This document shows, piece by piece, positions 62,217 to 64,000 of a stretch of 64,000 nt of DNA (positions are counted from its first letter, which is position 1; each line of letters opens with the position of its first letter). The position numbers and the translations under genes were made by a program. The notes beneath the pieces are model-generated. The model was not told where the DNA came from and did not search any database. It was given only the letters and a program-made list of their open reading frames with translations. Source of the stretch: Alphaproteobacteria bacterium. GTDB lineage: Bacteria > Pseudomonadota > Alphaproteobacteria > TMED109. The stretch lies in assembly GCA_022819905.1 (NCBI GenBank), contig JAJEGJ010000088.1:1-64000 (forward strand), read 5' to 3'.

Positions 62217-63307
62217 CGGCTCACTCCCGGTGCAGCGCCCTCGACGAGATCGGCGAGCCTTCCCGCCGCCCCGGACGGCACGACGCACCGCGTGCTCTCG
62301 GCTGCCCCCGCCAGACGAGCGGGCTCGGCGAGCAAGCGAGTCACCAGGCTTGCCAAGGCGGGAGCGCCGCCGGACTCATCCACGATCCACGCCGCTCCGG
62401 TGGCAGCAGCAGCTCGCGCATTGGCTTCCTGGTGGCCGTCGATGGATGACGGCAAAGGGATGTAGATGGCGGGTCGGCCGGCCACCGAGTTTTCGCTCAC
62501 CGTGGCCGCACCAGCGCGTCCAACGACCAGGTGCGCCTGACGCAGGGCGCCCGCCATGTCTTCAATGAACGGCACCACCGTCGCCTGGATGCCGGCATCG
62601 CGGTAGGCGGCGCTCACAGCATCAACCATCTCGCGCCGCGCCTGCTGCAGGACTCGGAAGCGGCCGCGGGTTGCGGCGTCGGCGGCCGCCAACGCCGCCG
62701 GCACGACTACCCCCATGGCGCGCGCTCCCTGACTCCCACCGGTCACCACGAGCCGCACCTCGCTGCCCGGACCCGGAGGCTCATAGTTGAACGCGCCGAG
62801 GCGTTCGAACTCGGGACGCACCGGCAAGCCAACTTGCTTGGGCTGCAAGCCGCGCGGAATCCGCGCCACGCTGCGAAACGTCGTTGCGAGGGTGTGCGCC
62901 GTCGACGCCAGGAGCCGATTGGCCCGGCCCAGTACCGCGTTGGCTTCATGCAGGATCAACGGCACGTGGCGGACGCGCGCCGCCAGGCCGGCCGGGACCG
63001 ACGCGTAGCCGCCAAATCCCACGACGACGGCCGGCCGCCTGCGACGGAATAGGCTGACTGCGCGAACGGCACCGAGCCCCAGGACCGGCATGGCGACGAG
63101 CTGCGGCCAGAGCCCCCGTCCCGCAATTCCGGCGGCAGGCAGCACCGTGCACGGAACATCTTCGGTGTGCCTGATGTGATGAGCGCCACGGCGGTCGGTC
63201 ACCAGATGGGCGAGCCAACCCCGTTCCAACAGCACCTCGGCCAATGCGGTGGCCGGAAACAGGTGACCTCCGGTACCGCCGGCAGCGAGCATGGCCACGC
63301 GGCTCAT
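62213..63307 (-). CDS. murG: UDP-N-acetylglucosamine--undecaprenyl-PP-MurNAc-pentapeptide transferase
   Basis: MurG makes lipid II from lipid I on the inner face of the membrane. The 364-residue GT-B enzyme shows MLAAGGTGGHLFPATALAEVL at the N-terminus, GFGGYASVPAGLAARV and HEANAVLGRANRLLA for lipid I contact, and VVTGGSQGARAM and GRAGAATVSENSVAGRPAIYIPLPSSIDGHQEANARAA in the UDP-GlcNAc domain. The start ATG overlaps the ftsW stop by four bases. Confidence 0.96.
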   Translation of the reverse strand: MSRVAMLAAGGTGGHLFPATALAEVLLERGWLAHLVTDRRGAHHIRHTEDVPCTVLPAAGIAGRGLWPQLVAMPVLGLGAVRAVSLFRRRRPAVVVGFGGYASVPAGLAARVRHVPLILHEANAVLGRANRLLASTAHTLATTFRSVARIPRGLQPKQVGLPVRPEFERLGAFNYEPPGPGSEVRLVVTGGSQGARAMGVVVPAALAAADAATRGRFRVLQQARREMVDAVSAAYRDAGIQATVVPFIEDMAGALRQAHLVVGRAGAATVSENSVAGRPAIYIPLPSSIDGHQEANARAAAATGAAWIVDESGGAPALASLVTRLLAEPARLAGAAESTRCVVPSGAAGRLADLVEGAAPGVSR

Positions 63308-64000
63308 CGGTGCCAGCCCATGGGCACGACCCGCCGCCGTGTCAGCGCCAGCATTAGGCCCATCGATATCCCGACCGCAAGCAGCGACGAGCCGCCCGTG
63401 GAGATGAAGGGCATCGTCACGCCGGTCGTCGGCGCCAGGTTCAGCGTCACCGCCACGTGGATCAGCGCCTGGAGGACGAACTGCAGCAGGAGACCGCCAG
63501 CGGCCAGCATCGCGAACAGGTCCTGGCTCCCGCGTAGCCGGCTGAATCCCCGGAACGTGATTCCGGCGACCAGGGCGAGGACAGCGAAGCAGGCCGCCAC
63601 GCCAAACTCCTCGGCGATGACCGGAAAGATGAAATCGGTGTGTGCGTCCGGAATGCTGGCCTTGATGGTTCCTTCACCCGGTCCCTGCCCGAGAAAGCCG
63701 CCTCGACCGTAGGCTTCCAGCCCCTTCGCAACCTGGTAGCCGGCTTCCCCTTCCGGATTCAGGAATTGGTCGATGCGCATCTCCACGTGCGGCAGGGTCG
63801 TGTAGGCAATGCGGATGAAGCCTGCCCCCACGACGGCCACCAGCAGCATCAACCGAAGGCGCAGACCCGCGAGGAACAGCTGGCCGCACCAAGCAATTCC
63901 GAAAATGATCGTCATGCCAAAGTCCGGCTGGGCGACCAACAGTGCCCACAGGGCGAACAGCAGCCCCAGCGGCAGGAGCAGGTAGGACGGCCGTGAGCGG
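63304..64000 (-). CDS. ftsW: Cell division protein FtsW, C-terminal part (runs off window)
   Basis: A SEDS-family lipid II polymerase, cut at its N-terminus by the window edge; about 231 residues are visible. The family signature LVAQPDFGMTIIFG, the AYGRGGFLGQGPGEGTIKASIPDAHTDFIFPVIAEEFG block with the catalytic aspartate region, and the C-terminal GVTMPFISTGGSSLLAVGISMGLML are all present with four or more membrane helices. The frame continues open to the edge with a hydrophobic segment. It belongs at this place between murD and murG in the dcw cluster. Confidence 0.95.
   Translation of the reverse strand, partial: RSRPSYLLLPLGLLFALWALLVAQPDFGMTIIFGIAWCGQLFLAGLRLRLMLLVAVVGAGFIRIAYTTLPHVEMRIDQFLNPEGEAGYQVAKGLEAYGRGGFLGQGPGEGTIKASIPDAHTDFIFPVIAEEFGVAACFAVLALVAGITFRGFSRLRGSQDLFAMLAAGGLLLQFVLQALIHVAVTLNLAPTTGVTMPFISTGGSSLLAVGISMGLMLALTRRRVVPMGWHR

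Overview
This 64 kb window is GC-rich bacterial DNA that reads as an alphaproteobacterium. The signs are a DUF3576 lipoprotein, an alphaproteobacterial-type second EF-G, a FOXRED1-like flavoprotein and the combination of AnmK, AsmA-like and GlnE genes. The order below Alphaproteobacteria cannot be fixed from sequence alone. No insertion sequences, phage genes or CRISPR arrays are visible. Genes are tightly packed, with many 1-8 bp overlaps.

Region 1 (1-25.7 kb, all minus strand) is the translation and transcription core, read right to left: rpoB-rpoC, a terminator and a promoter, then one unbroken str-S10-spc superoperon (rpsL, rpsG, fusA, tuf, rpsJ ... rplO, secY, adk). Both usual flanks are missing. 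No rplKAJL lies upstream of rpoB, and after adk the expected rpsM-rpsK-rpoA-rplQ is replaced by a photolyase gene cut by the window edge. Several proteins here are unusually long: RpoB carries about 150 extra residues, S3 has a repetitive acidic tail of about 170 residues, and S5 and L3 also have acidic tails.

Region 2 (26-31 kb) holds a tartrate/D-malate-type dehydrogenase, a 49-residue membrane protein, a tandem gamma-carbonic-anhydrase fusion whose two halves retain complementary parts of one zinc site, a DUF3576 lipoprotein, tRNA-His and the FOXRED1-like oxidoreductase.

Region 3 (31-36.7 kb, plus strand) is a catabolic operon: ACAD10/11-type acyl-CoA dehydrogenase, a two-TM sensor-like membrane protein, an ACAD10/11-type kinase, an acyl-CoA ligase and an epoxide-hydrolase-like enzyme. 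It resembles the activation-phosphorylation-elimination logic known for 4-hydroxyacyl-CoA breakdown.

Region 4 (37-54.8 kb) is mixed housekeeping: an EF-G paralogue lacking the catalytic histidine, cysE-nifS, an alpha/beta hydrolase, anmK, tyrS, a large AsmA/YhdP-like envelope protein, glnE, bcp, prfB (with a programmed +1 frameshift), a haloacid dehalogenase and a HugZ-like protein.

Region 5 (54.9-64 kb, minus strand) is the downstream part of the dcw cell-division cluster: ftsW (cut by the window edge)-murG-murC-murB-ddl-ftsQ-ftsA-ftsZ. It is joined by a chain of short overlaps and ends in an FtsZ with a linker of about 340 residues.
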